Shown: positions 1-8,924, numbered from the stretch's first letter. The stretch: 64,000 nt of DNA from Oscillospiraceae bacterium (GCA_031270605.1 JAISXG010000082.1:1-64000), one strand, 5' to 3'. Made by a program: numbers and translations. The notes: a model not told the origin generated them from the letters alone.

Positions 1-59
1 TCATACACCTTTCTGTCGGGGTTGTCGGGGGACGGCTTCCATTTATCTGTTCTGATCAT
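1..59 (-). CDS. Partial gene running off the left edge
   Basis: Nineteen codons are visible, beginning M-I-R-T-D-K-W-K-P-S-P, before the window ends. The ATG at 59-57 overlaps the TGA of the DUF4314 gene (ATGA overlap), and a GGAGGG lies 8 bases upstream, so the two genes are probably translationally coupled. It is too short for a family call. Its neighbours suggest it is cargo of a mobile element. Confidence 0.5.
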   Translation of the reverse strand, partial: MIRTDKWKPSPDNPDRKVY

Positions 60-355
60 GATTGCATCCCTCCCATCCCTTCGTTCAAAGCCTCCGATTG
101 TTCTTCTGCCAGCTCATCCGGGGTCAGCTTTCGGAAGCTGTCCTCGTCAGGCAGAAGCGAAAGGGATCGTCCGTTGTCCCACTTCATAAACAGGGCAGGC
201 TGATCGTCCATTCCGGTCACGGTTCCGCGAAGACCGGAGGGCATATCTCGCTCGTCGTTACAAAGCGAATTCAATTCTATGCGGGTTCCGACCGGATATT
301 TTTGCGCCAATAGTTTTTTCTTTTCCTGCAGGGCTTCTCCAGATGAAAATTTCAT
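56..355 (-). CDS. DUF4314 domain protein
   Basis: This is a 99-residue protein of the DUF4314 type: a YPVGTRIEL segment near residue 20, then SGLRGTVTGMDD, WDNGRSLSLLP and EDSFRKL. The family is a small SH3-like beta domain found mostly in integrative elements and phages of Firmicutes; its function is unknown. I chose the ATG at 355 because GGAAAGG lies 12 bases upstream; an in-frame TTG seven codons earlier has no such site. It sits between the 420-residue protein upstream and the truncated gene at the window edge, all on the minus strand, consistent with one transcription unit. Confidence 0.8.
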   Translation of the reverse strand: MKFSSGEALQEKKKLLAQKYPVGTRIELNSLCNDERDMPSGLRGTVTGMDDQPALFMKWDNGRSLSLLPDEDSFRKLTPDELAEEQSEALNEGMGGMQS

Positions 356-419
356 GACTGATATTGTCCTTTCCAATAAAAATAGCCCGCAGTTTCCTAC
401 GGGCGGTGGTGTTGATATT

Positions 420-1682
420 CTATTCGATGCCGGTAATTCCGGGCTGTTCGTCCGCGTCGCGCATATTTTCGATCCGTTCTATAACTTCGTCAAACTCTTT
501 ATCGCTGATGTTTGACGAAATGCGCGCGTGTATTTCGGTGAGGGGATTATTGAGCGATGCAAGGTGATCCGCCGCTTTGCTCGACAGTGAACCCATGCTA
601 TCTTCGAGGAAGTCCACGATTTCCGCAAGCTCTGCGCGGTTTGCCGCGTCTGTGGGCGTCGCGTCATATTCGGCGCGAAACCGCAGGGCGAGGATTTTAT
701 CGTACACATAGGCATAACTGCCTTTTGCGAAATCCGCGCCGGTAACAATGATCGCGGACGGGTCTTTTTCACGGATGGCCGCTGCTCTGTCCTCGCCGTC
801 CGCGTGTGCCGTAAATTCAGAAGCCCATCCGTTGTTTTCCCGCCATATAATAATCGGGCGGTCAGAGCCGCAGTTTACCTCATCCATTAGTTTTTCGACC
901 AACGCGCTGAATTCCTTTTTCTGTCTTTCCTTGTCGCTTTTCCCGTATTCGGTGCCTTTCAGATTGAACAGCTCGTCGATGTCATAATCGAATGAGAATT
1001 GGCTCTCACCAATCTTGTTCCAGCCGGTGATGGTTTCGATGTCCACGTCGGCGATAGCGTTATAGACTCGCTCGATATCCGCTTGGGTTGCCGGTACGCA
1101 TTCGCCGTCCCCTTCGGAAAACGTGGTGATATATGCGGTGATCTCTTTGGTGTCGGTAGTGGATATTTGATTCAAAAAGTCCTCAAAATCATCGTTTTCA
1201 TCGAAATCGTCATTATCTTTCGGAACGCCGCCCATATAAAACTCGCATTCCTCGCCGGTGTCCGTCCACAGCTTGACGCGGGAGAAGACGATGGCCGGAA
1301 GGTCGTGCGGCGATTCCGAGGCTTTGATTCCTTTGATAGCGTTCAGTAACTCCTTTTCGCCATTGATTTTTCCGTCTGCCATGTTGTGAGTCAAGTTGAT
1401 CTGCTGTTCAAAGGGGAGGTGATAAAACAAATCACAGACGGTGTTGACGGTGGACAGCTTGGCGTCCTGTGGAAACAGAAGCTGCAGATGATTATCAATA
1501 GCGGTATCGGCGATCAGTTTTACTTGTACCTGTTCGGGATCGTCTTCTTCATCGTTTAGGTAAAGGTCGGCATATGGGTTCAAAGCTCCGACCGCCAGAA
1601 GGTAATTTTCGACCTCCAATGGATTATGCGGCATATTAAAAAATGCCGTCTTGTTATCGTGACTGAGTAACACTTTCAGCAT
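420..1682 (-). CDS. Acidic protein of mobile-element type, function unknown
   Basis: A 420-residue soluble, acidic protein. The middle carries a run of Asp/Glu (DNDDFDENDDFEDF, about residues 180-193). The C-terminal third is predicted helical and contains a repeated EIVDFLED / EVIERIEN pattern. There is no signal peptide or membrane segment. The ATG at 1682 is preceded by GAAGGAG 11 bases away; an open frame continues 58 codons upstream but crosses two terminator-like hairpins, so it is not coding. The strong acidity recalls DNA-mimic antirestriction proteins such as ArdA, which are common on such elements, but I see no diagnostic motif; this is a guess from context. Confidence 0.6.
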   Translation of the reverse strand: MLKVLLSHDNKTAFFNMPHNPLEVENYLLAVGALNPYADLYLNDEEDDPEQVQVKLIADTAIDNHLQLLFPQDAKLSTVNTVCDLFYHLPFEQQINLTHNMADGKINGEKELLNAIKGIKASESPHDLPAIVFSRVKLWTDTGEECEFYMGGVPKDNDDFDENDDFEDFLNQISTTDTKEITAYITTFSEGDGECVPATQADIERVYNAIADVDIETITGWNKIGESQFSFDYDIDELFNLKGTEYGKSDKERQKKEFSALVEKLMDEVNCGSDRPIIIWRENNGWASEFTAHADGEDRAAAIREKDPSAIIVTGADFAKGSYAYVYDKILALRFRAEYDATPTDAANRAELAEIVDFLEDSMGSLSSKAADHLASLNNPLTEIHARISSNISDKEFDEVIERIENMRDADEQPGITGIE

Positions 1683-1710
1683 GGCTTGTTTCGCTCCTTC
1701 GTGAAATAGT

Positions 1711-1737
1711 AAAAGCCCGGTAGTTTCCCACCGGGCT
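1711..1737 (-). terminator. Intrinsic terminator-like hairpin upstream of the acidic-protein gene
   Basis: On the minus strand AGCCCGGT pairs with ACCGGGCT around a GGGAAACT-type loop and is followed by TTTT. It lies 29 bases before the start codon of the gene at 420-1682, so it either ends an upstream transcript or acts as an attenuator. Confidence 0.6.
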
Positions 1738-1757
1738 ATGTAATCGGAGCGGGGCGT

Positions 1758-1817
1758 AAAAAAAGCGGAAGCCGCCTGTTTCTGAAAGGATGGAAAGAAA
1801 AACAGGCGGTTTTCCGC
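1758..1817 (-). terminator. Long-stem terminator, minus strand
   Basis: GCGGAA and CGCCTGTTT on one arm pair with AAACAGGCG and TTCCGC on the other, with one two-base internal mismatch, and seven T follow on the minus strand. Together with the hairpin at 1711-1737 this puts two terminators in tandem immediately ahead of the acidic-protein gene. Confidence 0.65.
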
Positions 1818-1924
1818 AGTTATGTCGAAGTTTTTAATCACAGAGGTTCGTGCCATGCCACAGAGGGGAATGGGCGTTTTTACATCCTCATTTTCACAAG
1901 TGAAATTTTCGGCCTTTGAACAGC

Positions 1925-1953
1925 AAAAAACCCGCTAACCATGCGGGTTTTTT
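1925..1953. terminator. Bidirectional terminator after tRNA-Leu
   Basis: AAAAAACCCGC and GCGGGTTTTTT form a short GC-rich hairpin with A/T tracts on both sides, so it can stop transcription in either direction. It lies 30 bases beyond the 3' end of tRNA-Leu, read from the minus strand. Confidence 0.8.
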
Positions 1954-1982
1954 GTGTGGGCATCTTTTTTATAGTACCCTTT

Positions 1983-2069
1983 TGGTGCCGGTGGCCGGAC
2001 TCGAACCGGCACGTTGTCGCCAACAATGGATTTTGAGTCCATCACGTCTGCCAATTCCATCACACCGGC
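1983..2069 (-). tRNA. tRNA-Leu (CAA)
   Basis: An 87-base class II tRNA with a long variable arm. The acceptor stem GCCGGTG/CACCGGC is followed by A and an encoded CCA. The anticodon loop reads CTCAAAA, giving anticodon CAA. The T arm has GGTTCGAGTCC. It sits between the mobile-element genes (1-1682) and the exported-protein gene; tRNA-Leu 3' ends are frequent integration targets, but the second attachment site would lie outside the window. Confidence 0.95.
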
Positions 2070-2100
2070 GGGTGTATGCGGATTTTTGTGCCCGCAGGGG

Positions 2101-2130
2101 ATTATAATAAACCCATACCGCTCACAAAAA
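2101..2130 (-). promoter_or_regulatory. Candidate tRNA-Leu promoter
   Basis: On the minus strand a perfect TATAAT lies 31 bases before the mature tRNA 5' end, with a weak TTTTTG at -35 and an 18-base spacer. The -10 box is convincing; the -35 is not. Confidence 0.4.
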
Positions 2131-2263
2131 TCCTTGAACTGATGCTGTTGTATTATAGCGTAGCCAGCTGAAAAAAGCAAGGGTTTTTCAAAAAAATATT
2201 GCCATAATCGACACTTGGAACAAAAATACAGTTGTGAACAGACTAAAAATTTGTATTTACCTC

Positions 2264-2291
2264 TTGCAAAAAAATATATATTATATATAAT
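2264..2291 (+). promoter_or_regulatory. Promoter of the large exported-protein gene
   Basis: TTGCAA and TATAAT are separated by 16 very AT-rich bases. The start codon is about 100 bases downstream, leaving an untranslated leader with a small CACAT-ATGTG hairpin followed by six T at about 2311-2332. Confidence 0.55.
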
Positions 2292-2393
2292 AAAATTGGG
2301 AACAAATAAGCACATCTTTATGTGGGTTTTTTATGCAATGTGTCGGGATGTTGTTTTGTTTTTAGGAATTGAAAATCAAAGGAGATGTATGGA

Positions 2394-5300
2394 ATGTCAC
2401 TGCCAAAAAGAATCCTGAGCGTCATTCTTTCTGTCGTGATGCTTGTGACATCAATGACAATCGGTTTTTATGGCCTCGCGGCGGAGCTTGACGAAAGTCA
2501 GCTTTATAACGAGCTTGCGGCGCTTATGAAAAACGAATATGTCGCAAGGCGCAGTAACTATAGCGTTGAGCATAACCGCGAAATGACCGAGGAGGGGTGG
2601 GTGGAAGATTCCGCTCAGTTCAGCACCCGGCATATCGTTTCCGCCACGGATAACAAAGACGGCGATATCTACCATGCCGCCCGCAAGTTCGCCGAGGCGT
2701 TTGAGTATGAGGTCAGCTATGTGTATGGGCAGGGCAACTATGACAGTGAGAAGATGTTCGGCACGGTCGCGGGCAAATTGAAAGCGAAGATGACCGAAGC
2801 CGAATATAATGATTATAATATTGAAATTATTCTGGATTATTTCCTTGGTTCGAGCTCCGTCATCAATGCCGGTAGCTGGTTCCATGATTATGTCTTCTAT
2901 TCAAAAACGGATCTGGATGCCGCGCTTACATATGTGGACTCCATTGACGATTTCACAGAGAACTGGATAGACATTTATGAATGTACGCTCTCTTATAATT
3001 TTAAACGCGAGTGGGACACGCTGACCGCCACAAAAGCGCTGTATTCTTACAGCGGCTTTGATGAGGAGTCAGGCGTCACACCCGATACCGACACGGTTTA
3101 TCAATTAAGGAAAGCCGCGAATTTCTTCAGAAACAGCAACACCCAGCTTTGGGATCAGACGCAGTTTGCGAAAAAGTCGGACGCCGAACTGATCGCCTGG
3201 CGTGCCAGCCCCATCGGCCAGCAATTTACCCAGCATTGCGAAACGTTAAGCCAGTATAGCACACAGGTTATTTACAACCTGTTCGGCGTGCATATCGGCG
3301 ACATCATGCACCTTCACGGCAACACCCAGCCTATTTCACAGGTGCCGGTCCGTGAGGAAGTCAGAAAGAACCCCGATGGGTCCTCTGTTCCTTATATCGC
3401 AACATCGGCAATGATGGACACAATGGTCACCAATATCGACGGCGTGCTGCAGAACGACAAGCTGAGCGCGGTCATGCCGCTGCTTGTAAACAGCCTGCTT
3501 GGCGAGGATTTCACGGGCAATGTTGCAAACTTTACAAACCTGAACATGCTGCTGCAGGAGCTCATCAGGCAAATGGTATACAGTGATGAAATCGTCAACA
3601 TGGTGTTTGAAATGCTGTATCCCATGCTCACGGAGGCGCTGTTCACCCTGTCTTTCGACGCCGGTATTCTGGGCACGATCAGCCTGGGCGACCTGATGCC
3701 CGGGATCATGGAGGACAACAGCATCTGGCTTCTGCCCGGCACCTTTGCTTCAAAGGTTCTGACGGGCACTTATGCGACGAAATATCCCGCCATTAAGCAG
3801 GAGCTGCAGCGCGCGAGTTCTGCCGCCGGCAGCAATGACGCGACCTCTTGGACATATGTAAACTGGGAGGCCATGACGTGGGGCATTACCGACCGCGCGT
3901 CCTTCCAGGAGGTGCTTTCACTTGTTTTGGGCGGCCTGGGCACGCTGTTCCAGGCGCTCATGTGCGGTCAGGGTGATTATCGTATCGACATAATCAGTTT
4001 GGTGAAAATCTGGGGGCGCGACACTTATAAGAACCTGATGATCCCGCTGTATGAGGCCTTGGGCGTTTCGAATATCCCGACGCATGACCAGATTAAGGGT
4101 TTGGCGCCTGTGGCAATGGCAAACGCGATCATCAACCCGCTGCTCAACTGGGTCGAGCAGGTGTTTTTGCAGAAGCCGATTGAAACAGTGTGTAACATGT
4201 TGCCCAATCTGGTGCTCTATCTTGATAAAGACACGCAGTACAGTCCTTATCAGCTGATTAAATCCACCAGCAATGATGACCCCTTCTCTTTGATTTTCAG
4301 GATTTTTGACGTGGCCAGCTGGACGAGGTTTTATAGCTTGAGTGTCGGTGATTTGCTGGATGAGGAGATCGTCAATGCTCTCAGCGGCATCAATGAGGCC
4401 TTGAAACAGTTTATATCGCTTGATACCGAGAAGCCCACGTTTGACGAGCATGGCGACCCCGTCATGGTTTTGGATGAAGAAACGGGCGAATATGTGCAGG
4501 CGACACATGAGGTCGAGGTCACGCTGCCGACGATTATGGAAAAGAAGCTGCGCAGCTGCGGGGCGGAGGTTTCTTATGTTTCGGCCTCCGATGCGGTCAA
4601 CAGCCGTAACCCAAAAAAGATCCAAATTACACATCCGGGCAATGTGCTGCTCTATTTGATGCGCTTTGTCTTCTCGAGTTTGATGCAAAGAACCTATGAC
4701 CCTGTGGCGGGCACCTTCGCCGAGGCGAGCCTCGCGGACGCCTTTGGGCTTGACATGGAAGATGAGATCTATGAAGGCATCACAATCGGCGGCTTGGTCA
4801 CGAACCTTGTGTTCAACTATGACGACGCGATTTGCGCGTTGGTCGAACTGTTTGCGCCGAATGAAACCGGCTATGAATATGATCATACGAAAAATCCCAC
4901 AACCAAGGCATATACCTATAAAATTAAAAATGTTGAATATTATAATGACGTTTTGTTGAACCGCACTGCGAATAACTACGGGCCTAAGGTCAAGTATTCC
5001 GAATACTGGAAGAAGAAAGACGCCACCTATCTTGAGCGCAACCTCGAGCAATTGCTTGACAATGTTTTGAGCATGCTTAAAATTGAGGATTTCGAAAGCA
5101 TCAACCAATATCTGGGCGACATGATCAGCAACATGGTTTTCACAAACGACATGCTCAGCAATCTTGCGGATATGCTGTATGGCGACGAAGGATATCTGAG
5201 CAACATCAACGACCTTGTCGCGGGTGAAGAGGGCGAGCCTTCGCTTGACTTGAACAAGCTGCTGAAGGACCTGTTCGGCGTGGAGCTTGACCCGATGGAA

Positions 5301-6644
5301 ATGGGGCGTATGCTGGGCAAACGGTTGTTTGGCGACATCGTGCGGCAATCAGAGGTTTCGCAGCAGCTGGCTGAGGCCCCCAACGAATATCAGTGGTCCA
5401 GCAGCTACTTCTATGTGACCAATGAAGAGGGTGAGCAGGTTGCCAGGGACTGGGGCTATGCGGATGCGCGCCTGAACAAGGAGCTTGGCGGCCTCTACAA
5501 TGAGTCTGAGCTTTTCGCGATGAATATCGGCGCGCTGCTTTCGCCGCTTGCGTTTGTGTTCCGCTTCCTGTTTGCGGATCAGGATTTGAAGATTCTTGAT
5601 CTGATTTCTGTCGCGGGCTATGCGGGCTACCAGTATTCTATGATCCATCTCTATGAGATGCTTGGCGTCGGCCAGGAAGATATTTCCACCTATCAGGAAT
5701 ATTATGAAGCCTCCTTTGACCCCGCGACAGGGGACCTGAATACGATTGAGCTGGTGATTTCACCCCTGCTCAAGCTGGTTGACAATATCACCGCCGCACC
5801 GCTGCAGACGATTTTGGATTTGATTCCCAACATCTTCTTCATGTTCTCCACAGGCGGAGTGAATGACATCTTCAACAACCTGCTGCACCCGTTCTATGTG
5901 CTGCTCGACACGCTCAGCCCGATTGTGGATGTGTATCCCATTATCGAATCTTTGCTTTCGGGCCTTAATGTCGGCGGTATGGCGCTGAACCTCTCTGTTC
6001 CTCTTAACCTTGATCTGAACATGCTGATTAACAGCTTGCTTGACGGGGCGCTTACAGATGCGCTGACCTTTGAGGTTGACGGCAGCAGCCTGACGCTCTT
6101 CCTTCCCCCGCTGGATGTTGCAACATTCTGTACCGGAACGGTGAAGCTCTATGCTTCGATCGCGGGCTATGAAACGGTGAAGCTGGCCGGTTCCAGGGCA
6201 GACATTGTCACCGTGCTTCTGCGCTATGTTGTTGAAACGCTTTTTAAGCCCGAGAACAGAACTTCTGTGAAGAACTTTATTGTGCAGTGGCGTGCGCTTG
6301 ACGACTATGACGACGGCACGCTGACGGCGATCTTTGATTATATCGGAAATGTCGCGGCTGAGCAGAACATGCAAGACCGGTCTCTGCAGATAATCTTCAT
6401 GCTGTTCACGCAGGTTTTGCCCATCTCAACCGATTTGAGCGCCCGGTTCAAAAACCTTCCGTTCAGCATCACCGACTTGCTTGCAGCCGTGGGCACAGAC
6501 AATTTCTCCGCCATGCTCAAGCAGCTGATGGACGCGGGTGAGTCGACGAACCCCACGCTTGCCGGGTTTGCCAAGATCATCGCTTTGCTTCAGGAGTTCT
6601 TTAATAAAATCGGGCTCTTCTTCAAGCAAATATTCGGCGGCTGA
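2394..6644 (+). CDS. Very large exported protein with internal duplication
   Basis: A 1416-residue protein of no recognised family. Residues 1-30 form a signal peptide (basic MSLPKR start, hydrophobic core, cleavage near GLAAE). I chose the ATG at 2394 because AAAGGAG ends 9 bases before it; the ATG at 2385 is too close. The mature part is acidic and rich in amphipathic helices. Two stretches, about residues 490-615 and 1020-1155, resemble each other: each has a WG/DWG-type start, an ISLVKIWG or ISVAGYAG segment, an L-Y-E-A/M-LGV turn and a final LPNL/LIPNI. The C-terminus ends in an aromatic helix (LLQEFFNKIGLFFKQIFGG). It is monocistronic: own promoter, strong terminator at 6661-6687. A surface or secreted role is inferred from the signal peptide only. 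Confidence 0.85.
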   Translation: MSLPKRILSVILSVVMLVTSMTIGFYGLAAELDESQLYNELAALMKNEYVARRSNYSVEHNREMTEEGWVEDSAQFSTRHIVSATDNKDGDIYHAARKFAEAFEYEVSYVYGQGNYDSEKMFGTVAGKLKAKMTEAEYNDYNIEIILDYFLGSSSVINAGSWFHDYVFYSKTDLDAALTYVDSIDDFTENWIDIYECTLSYNFKREWDTLTATKALYSYSGFDEESGVTPDTDTVYQLRKAANFFRNSNTQLWDQTQFAKKSDAELIAWRASPIGQQFTQHCETLSQYSTQVIYNLFGVHIGDIMHLHGNTQPISQVPVREEVRKNPDGSSVPYIATSAMMDTMVTNIDGVLQNDKLSAVMPLLVNSLLGEDFTGNVANFTNLNMLLQELIRQMVYSDEIVNMVFEMLYPMLTEALFTLSFDAGILGTISLGDLMPGIMEDNSIWLLPGTFASKVLTGTYATKYPAIKQELQRASSAAGSNDATSWTYVNWEAMTWGITDRASFQEVLSLVLGGLGTLFQALMCGQGDYRIDIISLVKIWGRDTYKNLMIPLYEALGVSNIPTHDQIKGLAPVAMANAIINPLLNWVEQVFLQKPIETVCNMLPNLVLYLDKDTQYSPYQLIKSTSNDDPFSLIFRIFDVASWTRFYSLSVGDLLDEEIVNALSGINEALKQFISLDTEKPTFDEHGDPVMVLDEETGEYVQATHEVEVTLPTIMEKKLRSCGAEVSYVSASDAVNSRNPKKIQITHPGNVLLYLMRFVFSSLMQRTYDPVAGTFAEASLADAFGLDMEDEIYEGITIGGLVTNLVFNYDDAICALVELFAPNETGYEYDHTKNPTTKAYTYKIKNVEYYNDVLLNRTANNYGPKVKYSEYWKKKDATYLERNLEQLLDNVLSMLKIEDFESINQYLGDMISNMVFTNDMLSNLADMLYGDEGYLSNINDLVAGEEGEPSLDLNKLLKDLFGVELDPMEMGRMLGKRLFGDIVRQSEVSQQLAEAPNEYQWSSSYFYVTNEEGEQVARDWGYADARLNKELGGLYNESELFAMNIGALLSPLAFVFRFLFADQDLKILDLISVAGYAGYQYSMIHLYEMLGVGQEDISTYQEYYEASFDPATGDLNTIELVISPLLKLVDNITAAPLQTILDLIPNIFFMFSTGGVNDIFNNLLHPFYVLLDTLSPIVDVYPIIESLLSGLNVGGMALNLSVPLNLDLNMLINSLLDGALTDALTFEVDGSSLTLFLPPLDVATFCTGTVKLYASIAGYETVKLAGSRADIVTVLLRYVVETLFKPENRTSVKNFIVQWRALDDYDDGTLTAIFDYIGNVAAEQNMQDRSLQIIFMLFTQVLPISTDLSARFKNLPFSITDLLAAVGTDNFSAMLKQLMDAGESTNPTLAGFAKIIALLQEFFNKIGLFFKQIFGG

Positions 6645-6660
6645 CGATAACAAACAAAAA

Positions 6661-6687
6661 GCTGACGCTCAGGCGTCAGCTTTTTTT
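6661..6687 (+). terminator. Strong intrinsic terminator
   Basis: Perfect 8-bp stem GCTGACGC/GCGTCAGC with a 4-base loop, followed by seven T, 16 bases after the stop codon of the large exported-protein gene. Confidence 0.9.
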
Positions 6688-6710
6688 GTTATTTGCTATA
6701 TGGCAAATTA

Positions 6711-6870
6711 TATAGTCGATTAACCCAAAAACCGATACACCTTTGCGGTCTTATTTCCGCCGACCTGCGTTGTCGTCCTTGCCTTACGCCAGTAAAGCTG
6801 TGTCCTCCGTCTTATTCGACAAAAATAATCCTCGCAAATCTTGTACCGCTTTTTGAGTTAATCGACTATA
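6711..6870. repeat. 160-bp MITE-like element
   Basis: The two ends are 28-base inverted repeats beginning TATAGTCGATTAAC, identical at 25 of 28 positions (6711-6738 and 6843-6870). The interior is non-coding. The ends begin with TA, as in elements that target TA dinucleotides. An internal motif (CCTTGCC, about 10 bases, then AAAGCTGTGTC at 6794-6804) recurs at 46190-46219 near a second inverted-repeat element, which suggests related repeats scattered through this genome. Confidence 0.75.
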
Positions 6871-6887
6871 GCAATTATGGTGATCAA

Positions 6888-7901
6888 TTAATCCGGGGTT
6901 CCGGCCAGCACCTCGCAGGCCAAAGCGGGCCAGTCCGTCATGATTGCGTCCGCGCCGTTGTCGCGCAAATAAATCATGTTTTCGGCGTCGTTCACCGTCC
7001 AATATTGCACGGCAAGGTCATATTTGTGCGCATAATTGATGATTTCACTTGTGCCCAAATTGATAATTTCCTTACCCCAGGGCATGACATTCTTTCCATA
7101 AGGGAGCTGCAGAACATCATATTGAATTTTTGCCTGATTGAGGTCGAGCCCCTTTTTGCAATAATAATAGAATTCGGCCATTTCAATCAGGCCGGAAGTG
7201 CGCGTGATGTCGGGATAGTTTTTGTCGATATAACTGTGAATGTCCGGCCAATAGGTGCTGACAATGGTTTTATCAAGAAGATTTCGTTCTTTTAAAACAG
7301 AATATAATTTATCAACGGCTCTTTTGCCCGATGAAAAGCGGCTTTTGATTTCTATCATATATCGATAGGGTTTTTCGGGGTCTGCATGCTGCTCGGTAAA
7401 ATCGAGAATCTCCTCACAGCGCAGAACCCGCAGGTTATAAGGGATGTCCTCGCCGCGCAGGTCCGCATAATCTGTTTCGCCTTTTTTGAATTTCGCGCCC
7501 AGATTCAGGTTGTTGTGCAGCTCTTCATAGGTATAATCTTTTGGGTTAACATCGCTTTTTCCGAAGTATTCCACGGCGTTGCTGGTGTTGTCATAGGTCT
7601 GGTCATGCAGCAGAACCAGTTCGCCGTCTTTTGTGATTTGAACATCAAACTCGAAGAAGTCAATCACAAAATCCTCCGCGTCAACGCAGACCTCAAAAGC
7701 CATCAGGGTGTTCTGGGGAGCGATGCCCGCGCCGGAGCGGTGCGCCGAAATATCAGGATGCCCATATTCGGTTATGTATGGGTTTTGCGCTGCTTCATTC
7801 ACAATCACGGCCAACCCCGGGTCTTTTTGCGCTGAGGTGGTCAAAATGCTAAAGATCACATAAAAAAATGCAAAAGCTTTTCGAAAAGAGGACATGTTCA
7901 T
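6888..7901 (-). CDS. Exported glycerophosphodiester phosphodiesterase
   Basis: A 337-residue GDPD-family enzyme that hydrolyses deacylated phospholipids (glycerophosphodiesters) to glycerol-3-phosphate and an alcohol. Catalytic landmarks are all present: AHR at 53-55 with a downstream NT, E84-x-D86 in FEFDVQITKDG, and HD at 99-100; the C-terminal W-T-V-N and D-A-I-M-T-D-W-P segments close the TIM barrel. The first 25 residues look like a signal peptide, so it probably acts outside the membrane on teichoic acids or lipid headgroups. AAGGAG lies 8 bases before the ATG. Monocistronic. Confidence 0.9.
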   Translation of the reverse strand: MNMSSFRKAFAFFYVIFSILTTSAQKDPGLAVIVNEAAQNPYITEYGHPDISAHRSGAGIAPQNTLMAFEVCVDAEDFVIDFFEFDVQITKDGELVLLHDQTYDNTSNAVEYFGKSDVNPKDYTYEELHNNLNLGAKFKKGETDYADLRGEDIPYNLRVLRCEEILDFTEQHADPEKPYRYMIEIKSRFSSGKRAVDKLYSVLKERNLLDKTIVSTYWPDIHSYIDKNYPDITRTSGLIEMAEFYYYCKKGLDLNQAKIQYDVLQLPYGKNVMPWGKEIINLGTSEIINYAHKYDLAVQYWTVNDAENMIYLRDNGADAIMTDWPALACEVLAGTPD

Positions 7902-7993
7902 TTTTTCATCTCCTTATTTAATGGGTTCTATCATCTCCAGAAATGAATTATAGGCATCAAAACGCCTTGATGCGATATGCGCGGTTGGTATTT

Positions 7994-8722
7994 TCATAAA
8001 ATGTTTGCAAGCTCCAGCCAGTCGTTGATGACAAGATAGGGCTTGCCGTTCAATTGCTTTTGCTCAATGGGTGCGGCGGCCCTGATCTGATAGAGCAGGC
8101 CCGTCATGCCAACGGCCATGGGGCCCTCGACATCGTTTGCGAAGCTGTCACCGCAATACAGGCAGTCCTCGGGTTGCACGCCCAGCCTTTTTGCCGCGAT
8201 TTCAAACATAGCGGCGTCGGGCTTCATAAAGATATAGTCCGCGCTGGTCATGATCCACGCAAAATCGTTGTTCGGCAAAAATCTTTCGACGGCGGCCCCC
8301 ATTTCGGCGGCGTTCATGGTGGTGTTGCTGATGACGGCGGAACGGATGTCCTGCTCTTTCAGTTTCTCTAAAAGGACCGCAATGTTTTTTGCAGCGCGGC
8401 GCTGGGGAAAATGCGCCGTGTCCAGAATAATACCGCATTCTGTCAGGCTGATGTCATAAACGAGGCCGGCAGCGTCAAGGATGTTGCGCAGTGTGGCGGT
8501 GAGGGAGATTTCGACCCCCACGTTGCGCACACCGGTGACGCTTTCGTCAAGCTTTTTGTGAAGCGCTTTCCACAAGGCATAGAGTTTATCTGCGGTGGTG
8601 ACTTCGGGATTTTTGGCGGCAAGGCGCAGCGCCTCAAGCGCGCCGAGTGTGTCGGGCGGGCCGTTTTCGATGAGGGTCCCGCCAAAATCAAACAAAACGG
8701 CTTTCGGTTTTTGTGCAAGCAT
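7994..8722 (-). CDS. HAD-superfamily hydrolase
   Basis: A 242-residue haloacid-dehalogenase-fold protein. Motif I is LFDFGGTL (nucleophile Asp near residue 13), motif II is VISNTT, the lysine is in the FMKPD segment, and motif IV is CLYCGDSFANDVEG. The second Asp of the usual DxD is replaced by Gly (DFGG), a variant seen in part of the family, which makes ordinary phosphatase activity uncertain. An inserted helical cap lies between motifs I and II. The ATG at 8722 has GGAG 5 bases upstream. Substrate unknown. Confidence 0.85.
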   Translation of the reverse strand: MLAQKPKAVLFDFGGTLIENGPPDTLGALEALRLAAKNPEVTTADKLYALWKALHKKLDESVTGVRNVGVEISLTATLRNILDAAGLVYDISLTECGIILDTAHFPQRRAAKNIAVLLEKLKEQDIRSAVISNTTMNAAEMGAAVERFLPNNDFAWIMTSADYIFMKPDAAMFEIAAKRLGVQPEDCLYCGDSFANDVEGPMAVGMTGLLYQIRAAAPIEQKQLNGKPYLVINDWLELANIL

Positions 8723-8786
8723 GTCTTCTTCTCCTTTTTTCTGTTGTGTTGTCTTGCGGCAAATTTTTAAAATTTCTAAAAACACA

Positions 8787-8892
8787 GATATTGTAACATA
8801 GCCGCTGCGACTTGCGGCGGATTATAGGGCTAATACCTGCGGCAACGCGAAAACGCAAGGCTTTTTCCTGAGTTTTGCGGATATTGTAACAT
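8787..8892 (-). promoter_or_regulatory. Duplicated ATGTTACAATATC box upstream of the HAD gene
   Basis: On the minus strand the 13-base sequence ATGTTACAATATC occurs twice, at 8799-8787 and 8892-8880, spaced 93 bases. Each copy contains TGTTACAAT, which can serve as an extended -10 element. They could be tandem promoters or operators for the gene at 7994-8722. Confidence 0.4.
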
Positions 8893-8924
8893 GATTTTAT
8901 AAAAAAACAACCCGCATACAGGAA

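Noticed and set aside
1695..1856. An N-terminal extension of the acidic protein
   Set aside because: The frame is open for 58 more codons but crosses two strong terminator hairpins, and the internal ATG has a good ribosome binding site.
3918..5348. A 476-codon open frame antisense to the large exported-protein gene
   Set aside because: It has no ribosome binding site, no recognisable domain, His/Arg/Gln-rich composition typical of the reverse frame of a codon-biased gene, and lies wholly inside a convincing coding sequence.
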